34,052 nt of DNA from an uncultured Lachnospiraceae bacterium (lineage in GTDB: Bacteria > Bacillota > Clostridia > Lachnospirales > Lachnospiraceae). The position numbers were made by a program, and so were the translations under genes. Location: NCBI GenBank assembly GCA_949738465.1, contig CATJBQ010000139.1, positions 1 through 34,052 of the forward strand. The letters run 5' to 3'. The notes beneath the pieces are model-generated. The model saw only the letters and a list, made by a program, of their open reading frames with translations. It did no database searches and had not been told where the DNA came from. This document shows positions 18,317 through 25,790 of the stretch, piece after piece (within the stretch, counting starts at the first letter, position 1; each line of letters opens with the position of its first letter).

Positions 18317-18344
18317 TTGCATCTAATTCTATACACCGTATAAA
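18317..18344 (+). promoter_or_regulatory. Candidate promoter for the AraC regulator gene
   Basis: TTGCAT (18317-18322) and TATAAA (18339-18344) lie 16 bases apart in the AT-rich gap between the divergent UroD-like and AraC genes, about 28 bases before the AraC start. On the other strand TATAAT occurs close by (18296-18301) and may serve the UroD-like gene, with no good -35. The gap is only 136 bases, so the promoters probably overlap. Confidence 0.45.
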
Positions 18345-18371
18345 TTTATAGGTTATCCGGAGGAAATATTC

Positions 18372-19352
18372 ATGAACCAGATCCCGAAATGGGTTGACCA
18401 CTATACCGACGAGAAAAACAGGACCATACTGACCGAAGCCCAGCTCCAGATTCCAGGCCTCCGCATGCTGGGGCATCACGTCAGCACCAACGCGACGGAA
18501 TCCTTAAGCTGGCATATCCACGAGAATGCCTTTGAATTTTCGCTGCCCTCCAAGGGCGCCTTTTCCTTTTCCACTGCGGAGGGCAGCTTTTCCTTCTCGG
18601 GGGGCCAGGTCTTCCTCTCCCGCCCCAATGAAGTCCATGGGACCAACGAGGTTCCCATTACGGTGGGCGAGCTCTACTGGTTTCAGTTGGATACCAGCAG
18701 CAAAGACCGCCTTTTATTCCTAAATCCCCAGGCCGCATCCGCATTGATCCGGGAGCTTCATTCCATTTCCCGGCATGTGGTTAAGACCGACGCAAAAAAA
18801 ACGCTTCCCCTTTTAAGGCAGGCGTTCGAGATGGCAGCGCATGGTCAGAACCGCTATCTTGTGGCGTCCCTTCTGCAGCTATTCCTCCATCTTGTCATCC
18901 TTTTTTCCAGGAAGGAAACCGGATCCCCCTCACCGGATATCCAGAAATCCCTGGCCCGGATCCAGGCGCATCTTACCCAGGATCTGCCGCTGGAGGAGCT
19001 TGCCAGCGCAGCCGGGCTGTCCTGCTCCCAGTTCAAGCAGAAGTTTAAGAAGCAGATGGGCGTCGCCCCGCGCAGCTACATCAACCAGCAGAAAATCGAA
19101 TACGCCAAAATGCTGCTAAAAGAAGGCCGTTCCGTAACGGAAACGGCCATGGCCCTGAGCTTTACAACCAGCAATTATTTTTCCACGGTATTTAAAAAAT
19201 ACACCACATATACCCCCAGGGAGTATCAGAGGCAGTCTTATTTTTCCGGCCACCTGGCTTCCCCTGCTCCGTCCTCGGACTCTCCTACCGTATCCAGAGC
19301 GTCGCCAATCAGCCGCACCATCTCCCAGACAGAGCGGAAGTTCACCGTCTGA
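18372..19352 (+). CDS. AraC-family regulator with cupin domain
   Basis: A 326-residue transcription factor. A cupin-type ligand domain (about 40-110, WHIHENAFEF and GGQVFLSRPNEVHG) is followed by two helix-turn-helix motifs (about 190-288, ELASAAGLSCSQFKQKFKKQ and VTETAMALSFTTSNYFSTVF). AraC proteins normally end soon after the YTPREYQR block seen at about 283-287. The last ~37 residues here are extra and are read antisense through the 3' end of the next gene. The start has GGAGG eight bases upstream. The ligand is probably a small molecule linked to the UroD-like enzyme; this is inference from divergence. Confidence 0.9.
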   Translation: MNQIPKWVDHYTDEKNRTILTEAQLQIPGLRMLGHHVSTNATESLSWHIHENAFEFSLPSKGAFSFSTAEGSFSFSGGQVFLSRPNEVHGTNEVPITVGELYWFQLDTSSKDRLLFLNPQAASALIRELHSISRHVVKTDAKKTLPLLRQAFEMAAHGQNRYLVASLLQLFLHLVILFSRKETGSPSPDIQKSLARIQAHLTQDLPLEELASAAGLSCSQFKQKFKKQMGVAPRSYINQQKIEYAKMLLKEGRSVTETAMALSFTTSNYFSTVFKKYTTYTPREYQRQSYFSGHLASPAPSSDSPTVSRASPISRTISQTERKFTV

Positions 19353-19726
19353 TTCTTGTCCGCCCAGGTAATGCGCCCCTGCCAGCTACTGTTCTGCCGA
19401 TGCTGCACCCGGACGATAAACGTTCCAAGATCGCCATGCTTTCTCAACAATTCCTCTTCTTCCATGACCTTCCTCCTTACCTCCTTCCGATTACGCTGTT
19501 CCGAAACCTTTCCCCGGAATGCCCGCCGCGCCTCCGACGGGTAGGGAAAATTGATTTCGTCAAAAAAAGCTTCCATCCCAAACACCAGTTCATCCAGGCT
19601 GCCAAACACCCGTCCTTCCTGGCTGTAAAAATGATAAAACCTCCCCGCCGCCTGCTGTCCCTCGATCCCATCGATGCAAATCACAAGACCGCAGGGCGTA
19701 CCAATGTAATTTTGCGCCTCTCCCAT
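19238..19726 (-). CDS. Small protein of unknown function at pilus-locus end
   Basis: A 162-residue soluble protein with no signal peptide or membrane segment. I do not recognise a named domain. The two ends look related: AAGRFYHFYSQEGRVFGSLD with DELVFGMEAFFDE resembles WQGRITWADKNQTVNFRSVW with EMVRLIGDALDT over about 32 residues, suggesting an internal duplication joined by a charged linker (EQRNRKEVRRKVMEEEELLR). The ATG at 19726 is preferred because the frame upstream of it overlaps the regulator gene; AAGGGA lies upstream. It follows the BTAD regulator by 19 bases, so a role in control of the surface locus is possible. Its last 115 bases overlap the AraC gene on the other strand. Confidence 0.65.
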   Translation of the reverse strand: MGEAQNYIGTPCGLVICIDGIEGQQAAGRFYHFYSQEGRVFGSLDELVFGMEAFFDEINFPYPSEARRAFRGKVSEQRNRKEVRRKVMEEEELLRKHGDLGTFIVRVQHRQNSSWQGRITWADKNQTVNFRSVWEMVRLIGDALDTVGESEDGAGEARWPEK

Positions 19727-19745
19727 AGGCAATCCCTTCTCCTTT

Positions 19746-20987
19746 TCATCCTTTTTGGCTGTTTTCCGAAAATTCAAATATTTCCCCAAGCTGACGCTCC
19801 ACGCTGCTGACATGGTACTGCACGCCGATCCGCTGCCGGTTCACGGTAAACTTCCGGCTGATCCGCTTCTGGACCACGGCGCAGTCCTCCCGGGTGGTAT
19901 TCACCAGAAGCACCAGGTACTGGCCCCTGCCGTAACGGTTGATCACATCGCTGCGGCGCACTGCACAGCGGATGCACTCCCCCAGCCGCTCCGACAGCTC
20001 CTCCAGCTTCGCCCCTTCCCCCAGAGGATTTCCTTTCCCGTCCACCACCGTGCACAGCATCAGGTACACCGACTGGCCCCCGCGTTCACTCATCCGCTGG
20101 ACCATCTGGTAAATCCCGAGAAAAACCGGATAGGGACACAGGTATCCGCCCGGGTAAAGCTCCTTTTCCTGGGACAGCTCCCGCTGGATCTCGTCCAGAA
20201 TCCCGTAGCTGTGCTCCATCTGCTCCCCCAACTTCTGCACCATGTCACGCATCCTTTTGGACGGGGTGAAGCCCTGCTCCCTCAAGTACAGCTCCAGGGT
20301 ATCATTGTAAAACTTCCGGGCTTCCTGATGCTTTCCCAGAGACACCATTGCCTCCATGGTCAGCGTCTCCCAGTCCGCCAGCGGATCCGCCTTGGCCGCA
20401 TAGGCTCCCAGCTCCCCAAGGCCCTCATAATCCCCGGCCTCCCGAAGAAGCCGGGCAGACTTCTCCACACAGGAGCAGAACAGGCCATGATACCGCCTGG
20501 CCTCCTGTGCTGCCCACACCGCACTGTTCTGGGCGCTTAGGAAATCCCCGGTATAGATGTGGCAGGCTTCTAAGAGAAGCTTCAGCCTGGGGCCAGCCTC
20601 CGGCTGTTCTTCCGCCTCCCGGGCCAGACGCTCCATCTCCCAGGCATCCTCCACCACCGGAATTTCCCGGGTCCAGTAATAGCGGCCATCCCTCTGCTGG
20701 ATGAAGCCGCTCCCCTCCGGCATACCCACCGCCGCCAGCTTTTTCCTGGCATTGTAAATAATACTTCTCAAGGCATGGTTTGCATTCTCCAGATCCCGTT
20801 CCTCGAAAACCACCGCCTTGATCTCCTCCCGGGGCACACCCTCCCTCCGGTAATGCAGCACCATCTGCATCAGATAAGAAAACTGGGACTCCCTTGATTT
20901 TCCAGCCTGGATCTTCTTCCCGTTCCATTCCAGAGAAAACTTATCGAACATATGTACGTACAGCACATTCTTTTCCATCTCTTTCAC
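19746..20987 (-). CDS. Winged-helix / BTAD regulator with degenerate GGDEF domain
   Basis: A regulator of about 413 residues. The N-terminus (about 5-100) is a SARP-type winged helix (NANHALRSIIYNARKKL). A BTAD helical-repeat domain follows (about 110-255, LLLEACHIYTGDFLS). The C-terminus (about 285-390) resembles a diguanylate cyclase/GGDEF fold (VYLMLCTVVDGKGNP, RRSDVINRYGRGQYLVLLVN). The signature expected as GGDEF reads GRGQY, so it should not make cyclic-di-GMP. The start is uncertain: GTG at 20987 has GGGAG seven bases upstream, while ATG at 21005 directly abuts GGAGGG; ATG at 20978 is a third choice. It follows the SipW gene within a few bases and is the likely local regulator of the pilus/SipW locus. 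Confidence 0.8.
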   Translation of the reverse strand: MKEMEKNVLYVHMFDKFSLEWNGKKIQAGKSRESQFSYLMQMVLHYRREGVPREEIKAVVFEERDLENANHALRSIIYNARKKLAAVGMPEGSGFIQQRDGRYYWTREIPVVEDAWEMERLAREAEEQPEAGPRLKLLLEACHIYTGDFLSAQNSAVWAAQEARRYHGLFCSCVEKSARLLREAGDYEGLGELGAYAAKADPLADWETLTMEAMVSLGKHQEARKFYNDTLELYLREQGFTPSKRMRDMVQKLGEQMEHSYGILDEIQRELSQEKELYPGGYLCPYPVFLGIYQMVQRMSERGGQSVYLMLCTVVDGKGNPLGEGAKLEELSERLGECIRCAVRRSDVINRYGRGQYLVLLVNTTREDCAVVQKRISRKFTVNRQRIGVQYHVSSVERQLGEIFEFSENSQKG

Positions 20988-20991
20988 TACG

Positions 20992-21534
20992 TTACTCCCT
21001 TCCATCCCTCCGGGCCCGCAGCCGTGACGCCAGGAGATTCAGCATGGCTCCGCAGGCTGCAAAGCACAACAGGTACACCTTTCCCAGGGCGCTGGTCAGC
21101 ACCGTCAGGATATCTCCCAAAGCGGGAATGTGACGCTCCACCCTTCCGGTAAGGGCGCTGTAGGGCACCCGGTTCATGTCCTCCCCCTCATTGGCATCCC
21201 CCTTGGTGGTAAACTCCCCCTCCACCTTATGGTTCGCCACAACCCGGTGGGTAATCACGGATTCTCCGCTGCGAAAAGCGATCACATCGCCCTCCTCCAC
21301 CGTTTCCGGGGACGTGCCTTTCACAAACACCGCGCTCCCCACCGGTATTTCCGGCTCCATGCTTCCGCTAACCACACAGAACACCTCATACCCCAGCACC
21401 TGCGGCGCAACAGCCGGCAGGCATACCACAATCGCACTTACCAGAATCAGCGTCCCAATGATATTACAAAGGGCCGGGACGATGCCCCTGCCCTTCTTAC
21501 CGGGACGCCGCGCCTGCGGCATCTCTTTGCTCAT
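20992..21534 (-). CDS. sipW: SipW/Sec11-type signal peptidase I
   Basis: A 180-residue membrane protease of the ER/archaeal-like signal peptidase group. It has an N-terminal helix (about 20-45), the catalytic Ser in VVSGSMEP (S58), a His in place of the bacterial Lys in VITHRVVA (H96), and a C-terminal helix (about 147-168). SipW-type enzymes process TasA-like proteins with AYFT-type cleavage regions, two of which are encoded just upstream (23340-24634). The start has AAAGGG seven bases upstream. The locus also encodes a classical Ser-Lys signal peptidase at 32887-33492, so two processing systems are co-encoded. Confidence 0.92.
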   Translation of the reverse strand: MSKEMPQARRPGKKGRGIVPALCNIIGTLILVSAIVVCLPAVAPQVLGYEVFCVVSGSMEPEIPVGSAVFVKGTSPETVEEGDVIAFRSGESVITHRVVANHKVEGEFTTKGDANEGEDMNRVPYSALTGRVERHIPALGDILTVLTSALGKVYLLCFAACGAMLNLLASRLRARRDGRE

Positions 21535-21549
21535 ATTGAAACCCTTTCT

Positions 21550-22539
21550 CTATTCTCCGGAATTCTTCTTTTCCCTGGTTTTCCCGCTTCCTGCCTCCTC
21601 TGCCTTCACAGCAGCCTTCTTCCTTCTGTGCATCAGTAAAAACCAGGCGGTAACCACAGCGCCGGCCGCGGCCAGACCGATGAGGATCTTTGCCGCCAGG
21701 GGCAGATTCCCGATCAGGCGGGCAAAGCCGTTGGGCTGGGCCGGAGCCACGATGGGCCCGCCGTCAGAAAGCGGAACCTCCGGGTCACGGATATCCACGA
21801 CTTCCTCCGGATCCGTCTGGGGCACCGGGTCATCCTCAATCTCCGTTTCCGGCTCCGGTACAGGCGTTTCCTCCTCCGGCGTCTCTGTTCCTTCCGGTGC
21901 AGGCGCAGGAACTGGTGTCTGCGTCGTTCCTCCCTCTGCCGGAGGCGCCGGGGCCGGTGTCTGCTCCTGGGCGATCGGCGTATACTGGAAACGGAACACA
22001 TTCCTGGAAGCGTCCGCCTCCAGGGTCCCGGTCAGGTTGTAGGCCTGAGGCTGGTAGCCCTCGATGTAAGCAAACGCAATCACCGGGCGGTCGCCCACAT
22101 TCCCATAATAGGTTTCACTGGGAGCAAGGGCATTGCCAGCCGCATCCACATATTCCACCGTGTACATGACCGCGTCGCCCAGAAGCCCGTAAGCCACCAC
22201 ATAATCTTTATCCTCTTTCACCTCAAAGGAAGCCGCCACCAGGATCTCGTCATTGTCCCGGCCGCTCTCACGGATTCCCCGGATGTAATACTTGCTGTTG
22301 TCCTTTAACGCGACACGGCTCTGCTGAAAGCTGATACGCTGGCCATATTCCAGATCCTGGTACTCCACCAGCTCCTGCCCGTCGATGGTACCCTGGGCTC
22401 CGGCAAAAAACCGGACCTTATACCGGTATCCGCCCTCCGCGGCTTCCGTGTCCATCCGCACTGTAGCCGCCGCCATCACGGCCATGCACAGGGCCAGAAG
22501 GATTCCGCACACTTTCCTGGGATTTTTCTTAACAAACAT
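21550..22539 (-). CDS. MucBP-like membrane-anchored surface protein
   Basis: A surface protein of about 329 residues. A signal peptide (about 10-32, ending near EAAEGG) is followed by beta-rich domains. The second resembles MucBP/mucin-binding repeats (YTVEYVDAAGNALAPSETYY, then GYQPQAYNLTGTL). A long Pro/Glu/Thr-rich stalk (about 190-260) comes next, then a membrane helix (about 277-297) and a basic cytoplasmic tail. No LPXTG-type motif precedes the helix, so it is probably a membrane protein rather than sortase-anchored. The ATG at 22539 is chosen because a GAGG lies upstream and the signal peptide fits. It overlaps the stop of the preceding gene by 11 bases, suggesting coupling. Confidence 0.75.
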   Translation of the reverse strand: MFVKKNPRKVCGILLALCMAVMAAATVRMDTEAAEGGYRYKVRFFAGAQGTIDGQELVEYQDLEYGQRISFQQSRVALKDNSKYYIRGIRESGRDNDEILVAASFEVKEDKDYVVAYGLLGDAVMYTVEYVDAAGNALAPSETYYGNVGDRPVIAFAYIEGYQPQAYNLTGTLEADASRNVFRFQYTPIAQEQTPAPAPPAEGGTTQTPVPAPAPEGTETPEEETPVPEPETEIEDDPVPQTDPEEVVDIRDPEVPLSDGGPIVAPAQPNGFARLIGNLPLAAKILIGLAAAGAVVTAWFLLMHRRKKAAVKAEEAGSGKTREKKNSGE

Positions 22540-23326
22540 CCTGCCGCACCTCACTTTCCTGCTTCTTTCTCTGGACCAGGCCAAAGAAAGCAAGGCCAAG
22601 GAACAGCACGCCGCTGGCTCCCGCAAGGCCAAGGAACAATCCCAGCCTGCTCTCGTCCCCGGTCTTCACCACACGGGTAGAGCTGCCGCCGGAGCCCTGG
22701 TTCCCGCCCGGTTCTCCGCCGGGGCCTCCGCCAGGATTCCCTCCCTGGCCGCCATTGTTCATCTCCACGGCAAAATTCATGGTAAGATCCGCCAGGGTTC
22801 CCTGGTAGCTGTTGCCCTGTGTCTCGCCGTCCAGGGCAACGGTCAGCTCCACCGTCCCCTTCTGTCCGCTGGCTAAGGTTCCCAGATAAAAATAATCCTC
22901 CAGCGCATCGGATACGCTGTGAAGGCCCTCTCCGGCCTCGCTGCCGTCGCCGCCCACCGTATCGCTGGAAAAAAGCACCGTCTGGGTTCCGTCCGGCCCG
23001 GTATAGGTAAGCCGGTAGGTATAAGCTCCGCCGCTGGCCCCTTCCGCCGAATCCTCCAGACTGCTCAAAATCTGGTTCGTCATATACCAGTCCGTTGCCG
23101 CGCTGTTCTGGTTATACAGCTCCAACTCCGCCACCGTCTCGTCCCCCGGCTGCATGCCGGAAATCACATCCGCCATTTCCGAACTGGAAAACGCGCTTTC
23201 CATCTTTGCTTCCTCGGTAAAAGCAACCCGCCAGGGCCCGCCGTGGCTGGTCTCTGCATGGGCCGTCAAGGGAAGGCTGGCCAGCAGAACGGCCCCAAGG
23301 ACCAGGCTGTAACATTTCTTCTTCAT
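22529..23326 (-). CDS. Surface protein with Gly-rich stalk and KTGD sorting tail
   Basis: A 265-residue exported protein. It has a Sec signal peptide (cleavage near AHA-ETS), one beta domain with an ELELYNQNSAATDWY-type strand as in SipW-linked proteins, and a Gly/Asn/Pro stalk (about 193-217). The C-terminus has RVVKTGDES followed by a hydrophobic helix and the tail QRKKQESEV. This has the layout of a sortase signal, but the motif is VKTGD rather than LPXTG. The ATG at 23326 is preferred because GGAGG is eight bases upstream, against two for the ATG at 23332. It could be a wall anchor or cap for the fibre made from the SipW-dependent proteins; that role is inferred. Confidence 0.75.
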   Translation of the reverse strand: MKKKCYSLVLGAVLLASLPLTAHAETSHGGPWRVAFTEEAKMESAFSSSEMADVISGMQPGDETVAELELYNQNSAATDWYMTNQILSSLEDSAEGASGGAYTYRLTYTGPDGTQTVLFSSDTVGGDGSEAGEGLHSVSDALEDYFYLGTLASGQKGTVELTVALDGETQGNSYQGTLADLTMNFAVEMNNGGQGGNPGGGPGGEPGGNQGSGGSSTRVVKTGDESRLGLFLGLAGASGVLFLGLAFFGLVQRKKQESEVRQDVC

Positions 23327-23339
23327 GGTCATCCCCTCC

Positions 23340-24122
23340 TTACTCCAGGCGCAACGTGCCGTTATCAACAGACACCCTGCGGCCCCAGGCACTGTAAATG
23401 GCATCCTGGGCATTATGCTCCTGGACGGCGTCCACCCTTGCTTCTAAGCAGAAACGGTATCCGTCGTAATCATATTCCGTCGTAATCACCGTACCTCCGT
23501 CCTTCTTTTCCTCCGTCTGGGTCACTTTGGAAGCCACCCGTCCGTCTATGGTAAGACTGTCGGCAAAGAACGGCGTCGTTTCACCGGGAGCCAGTGCTTT
23601 GCTGTAATAGAGCACCGTCCGCTCCTGGGTTGCGGCCTCTTTGTCTGTCAGCCAGCCGGTTGCAGGCTCCAGCTCTGCAATATCCTCACCGCCCAGCTTC
23701 AAGCCGATCATATCCGGAGATATCTCCCGGTTCTTGTTCCCGTCCGCATCCGTCCAGTACCGGAAAATACTGACCCGGATGTACTGGCTGATATCGCCGG
23801 AGTTGGTAACGCTCAATTCCTCCCGGTAGTTCTTCCCCAGCCTGACGCTGGTATCCTCCTCCAGCATCCCGGCCAGAAGATCGCCCGCCTCCTGGTTCCA
23901 CTCTCCGTCCTCGTCATAGTTTCGATAGGAAACAGCCGTGCCGTTCTCATTTAAGGTTACGCCGATGCTGGACATGGCTACACGGGCCGCATAGGTTTCG
24001 GAATAGTACGTAAGCGCCGCCCGGGCTCCCCCAATGCTGGAAGTCAGAAGCAGGACCGCCGCCAGTACAAAAGCCGCCACCGTCACAACCGGCATGGTAA
24101 TGATTTTTTTCAGCTTTCTCAT
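23340..24122 (-). CDS. SipW-dependent-type secreted protein (260 aa)
   Basis: A 260-residue exported protein with a long signal peptide (about 1-36) ending GGARAALTYYSETY, the aromatic-rich cleavage context of SipW substrates such as TasA/CalY. The mature part is beta-rich with an early VTNSGDISQYIRVSIFRYW segment, similar in style to TasA-like proteins. It has no sorting signal or second helix, so it is probably released or assembled into a fibre. Its ATG overlaps the stop of the preceding gene (ATGA at 24119-24122), giving translational coupling and probably balanced amounts of both proteins. Fibre formation is inferred from family and context. Confidence 0.8.
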   Translation of the reverse strand: MRKLKKIITMPVVTVAAFVLAAVLLLTSSIGGARAALTYYSETYAARVAMSSIGVTLNENGTAVSYRNYDEDGEWNQEAGDLLAGMLEEDTSVRLGKNYREELSVTNSGDISQYIRVSIFRYWTDADGNKNREISPDMIGLKLGGEDIAELEPATGWLTDKEAATQERTVLYYSKALAPGETTPFFADSLTIDGRVASKVTQTEEKKDGGTVITTEYDYDGYRFCLEARVDAVQEHNAQDAIYSAWGRRVSVDNGTLRLE

Positions 24123-24634
24123 TCTGTGACGCCCCCTTCCGTTGTCCCGTTATCCAGAATCATGGACCAGTCCGCGTACGGCGTCCCGTCCTCCCGGTAG
24201 CAGACCGGGGTACTCTCGTATACTACCACCACATTAAAATTCTCGCCGTCTTTGACCTTTTGGGGCACGCCGTCGATGTGGATATCAAGCGGACCGGAGG
24301 CCTCCCCCGCCAGAAGGATTTCACTGTAATAGTAATATCCTTCCTCCCCCAGCGTCCAGCGGTTATCACTGTCGCTGTAGGTAAGGGGATAGCTTCCGCC
24401 GGAAAATGCCTTGGCCCGTACATAAACCGGGCCGGAGGATGCATCGTTTGTAACCGTTACATGCTTGGTCCAGCTATCCAATGTCTCTGTCACCTCAGAC
24501 TGGCTGCCCAGTTGGATGGCATAGCCGCCGGCGGCTTCCGTGTAGGTAGTAAAATAAGCCCAGGCGCTTCCTGCCCCGGCGGACAGAATCAGCATACCGG
24601 CCGCGGCAGCCAGGAATATGTTCTTATATTTCAT
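24119..24634 (-). CDS. SipW-dependent-type secreted protein (171 aa)
   Basis: A 171-residue exported protein with a SipW-type signal peptide: basic start, helix about 6-26, then SAWAYFTTYTEA. The mature chain is beta-rich (HVTVTNDASSGPVYVRAKAF). It is shorter than TasA. No anchor is present. GGAGG lies 10 bases upstream of the ATG. It is coupled to the 260-residue SipW-type protein by a 4-base overlap and lies 15 bases after the unanchored pilin-like gene. The likely roles are fibre subunit or accessory; which of the two SipW-type proteins is the main subunit cannot be told. Confidence 0.8.
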   Translation of the reverse strand: MKYKNIFLAAAAGMLILSAGAGSAWAYFTTYTEAAGGYAIQLGSQSEVTETLDSWTKHVTVTNDASSGPVYVRAKAFSGGSYPLTYSDSDNRWTLGEEGYYYYSEILLAGEASGPLDIHIDGVPQKVKDGENFNVVVVYESTPVCYREDGTPYADWSMILDNGTTEGGVTE

Positions 24635-24649
24635 CTTGGATCATCCTCC

Positions 24650-25786
24650 TTACTCTTGCACCCAATTCCAGTCGCTGTCCTCTGCATTGTATTCAAAATG
24701 GTTGGTGACGGCCCCGCCGTGGGTCGCAGCGCCCTGATACAGGTTGGTAAATTCCACCCGGGCGGCAGCGCCGTCCTCCGGCGCCGGAATCTCTGTGGTC
24801 CTGACGCTCTCTCCGTCCTGCAGACGGTAGGAAATACCGGAATACACCTCCGTCACCTCCACATAGGCCCCAACCGGAATCACCCCTTCGATGCGGAGTG
24901 TCTGGCTGCCCGGATCGGAAAATGTTATAGCCGCCACATTACTGTAAAGGCTTTTTGCCCTGGTTTCATCCTGATATGCCTCGATCTGGAAGATAAAGGA
25001 CGCCGGTTCTCCCGCCGCGTAATCCGGCAGATTTTTCGTAATCATGAGATTTCCAAATCTGAGAGCCTGCTCCGGCTTTAAGGTTACCGCCAGATCATAC
25101 TGCCAGTCTACCGTATTGGAGGTCTCGTTGCTCTCCACCGTGCCGTCGTTCCCCAGAACCATACGGCTGGGAAGCGCAATCAGCTCCGGCCGGAAGGTGT
25201 AGGTATATTCATCGGAATAGGCCACGGTTGCAAGCCTTGACGACGTTTCCCCTTCCGCTGTGACAGATGTCACATAATCCGCCGGCTCCTCCAGTTCTTT
25301 TCCTCTTGCAATCAGAAGATACAGACCGCTTGACAGCTTCTGGCCGTTTTCCAGCTCTGAAATGCTGGCGCCCGCCTCTTTTCCATCCACGGTCTTTGCG
25401 ATCGAAATGCCTTCTGTGGTCAGCGTGAGGGCTGCCGCCTCCTGGGCAATGGCCTGATAGCTGTCCTGATCCACTGTCGTCATATCCTCAAGGGCCCGGA
25501 TGCTGTCCATGCCTGCGTAAGCTCCGGTGGGCGTGAACCGGTAGGTATCATACCCCTGCACCGGCGTGGCATCGGCCACCTTATACAGATCGATGACAAC
25601 CTCCGCATTTACCAGGTCTTCATAGGTTCCCGGGCTTACCGTCAAGGCGCAGCCCTGGTCCAGATCCACTGCCTTTGCACTGCCGATCCCCTGAACAGCC
25701 AGCGTCAGCAGCATGCAGACAATCAGCGCCAGTGCGGTCAGGGAATTTTTCTTTTTCCCGGCAGCCGGAAATTTTTTATCATTCAT
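24650..25786 (-). CDS. Pilin-like surface protein without anchor
   Basis: A 378-residue exported protein with a signal peptide (about 18-38, ending SAKAVDLDQG) and beta-sandwich domains in the style of SpaA-type pilins (VIDLYKVADATPVQGYDTYR; LSSGLYLLIARGKE; the end block VEFTNLYQGAATHGG). The chain ends NHFEYNAEDSDWNWVQE with no LPXTG motif, no hydrophobic helix and no basic tail. It is therefore not a normal sortase substrate. The ATG at 25786 has GGAGG seven bases upstream, and that site lies inside the last codons of the sortase gene. Position between the sortase and the SipW-type genes suggests a fibre-associated subunit. Confidence 0.75.
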   Translation of the reverse strand: MNDKKFPAAGKKKNSLTALALIVCMLLTLAVQGIGSAKAVDLDQGCALTVSPGTYEDLVNAEVVIDLYKVADATPVQGYDTYRFTPTGAYAGMDSIRALEDMTTVDQDSYQAIAQEAAALTLTTEGISIAKTVDGKEAGASISELENGQKLSSGLYLLIARGKELEEPADYVTSVTAEGETSSRLATVAYSDEYTYTFRPELIALPSRMVLGNDGTVESNETSNTVDWQYDLAVTLKPEQALRFGNLMITKNLPDYAAGEPASFIFQIEAYQDETRAKSLYSNVAAITFSDPGSQTLRIEGVIPVGAYVEVTEVYSGISYRLQDGESVRTTEIPAPEDGAAARVEFTNLYQGAATHGGAVTNHFEYNAEDSDWNWVQE

Positions 25787-25790
25787 GGCG

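Noticed and set aside
21176-22042. Plus-strand 288-codon Ser/Gly-rich frame
   Set aside because: It is the reverse reading of the Pro/Glu/Thr-rich stalk of the MucBP-like gene, so the low complexity is an artefact.
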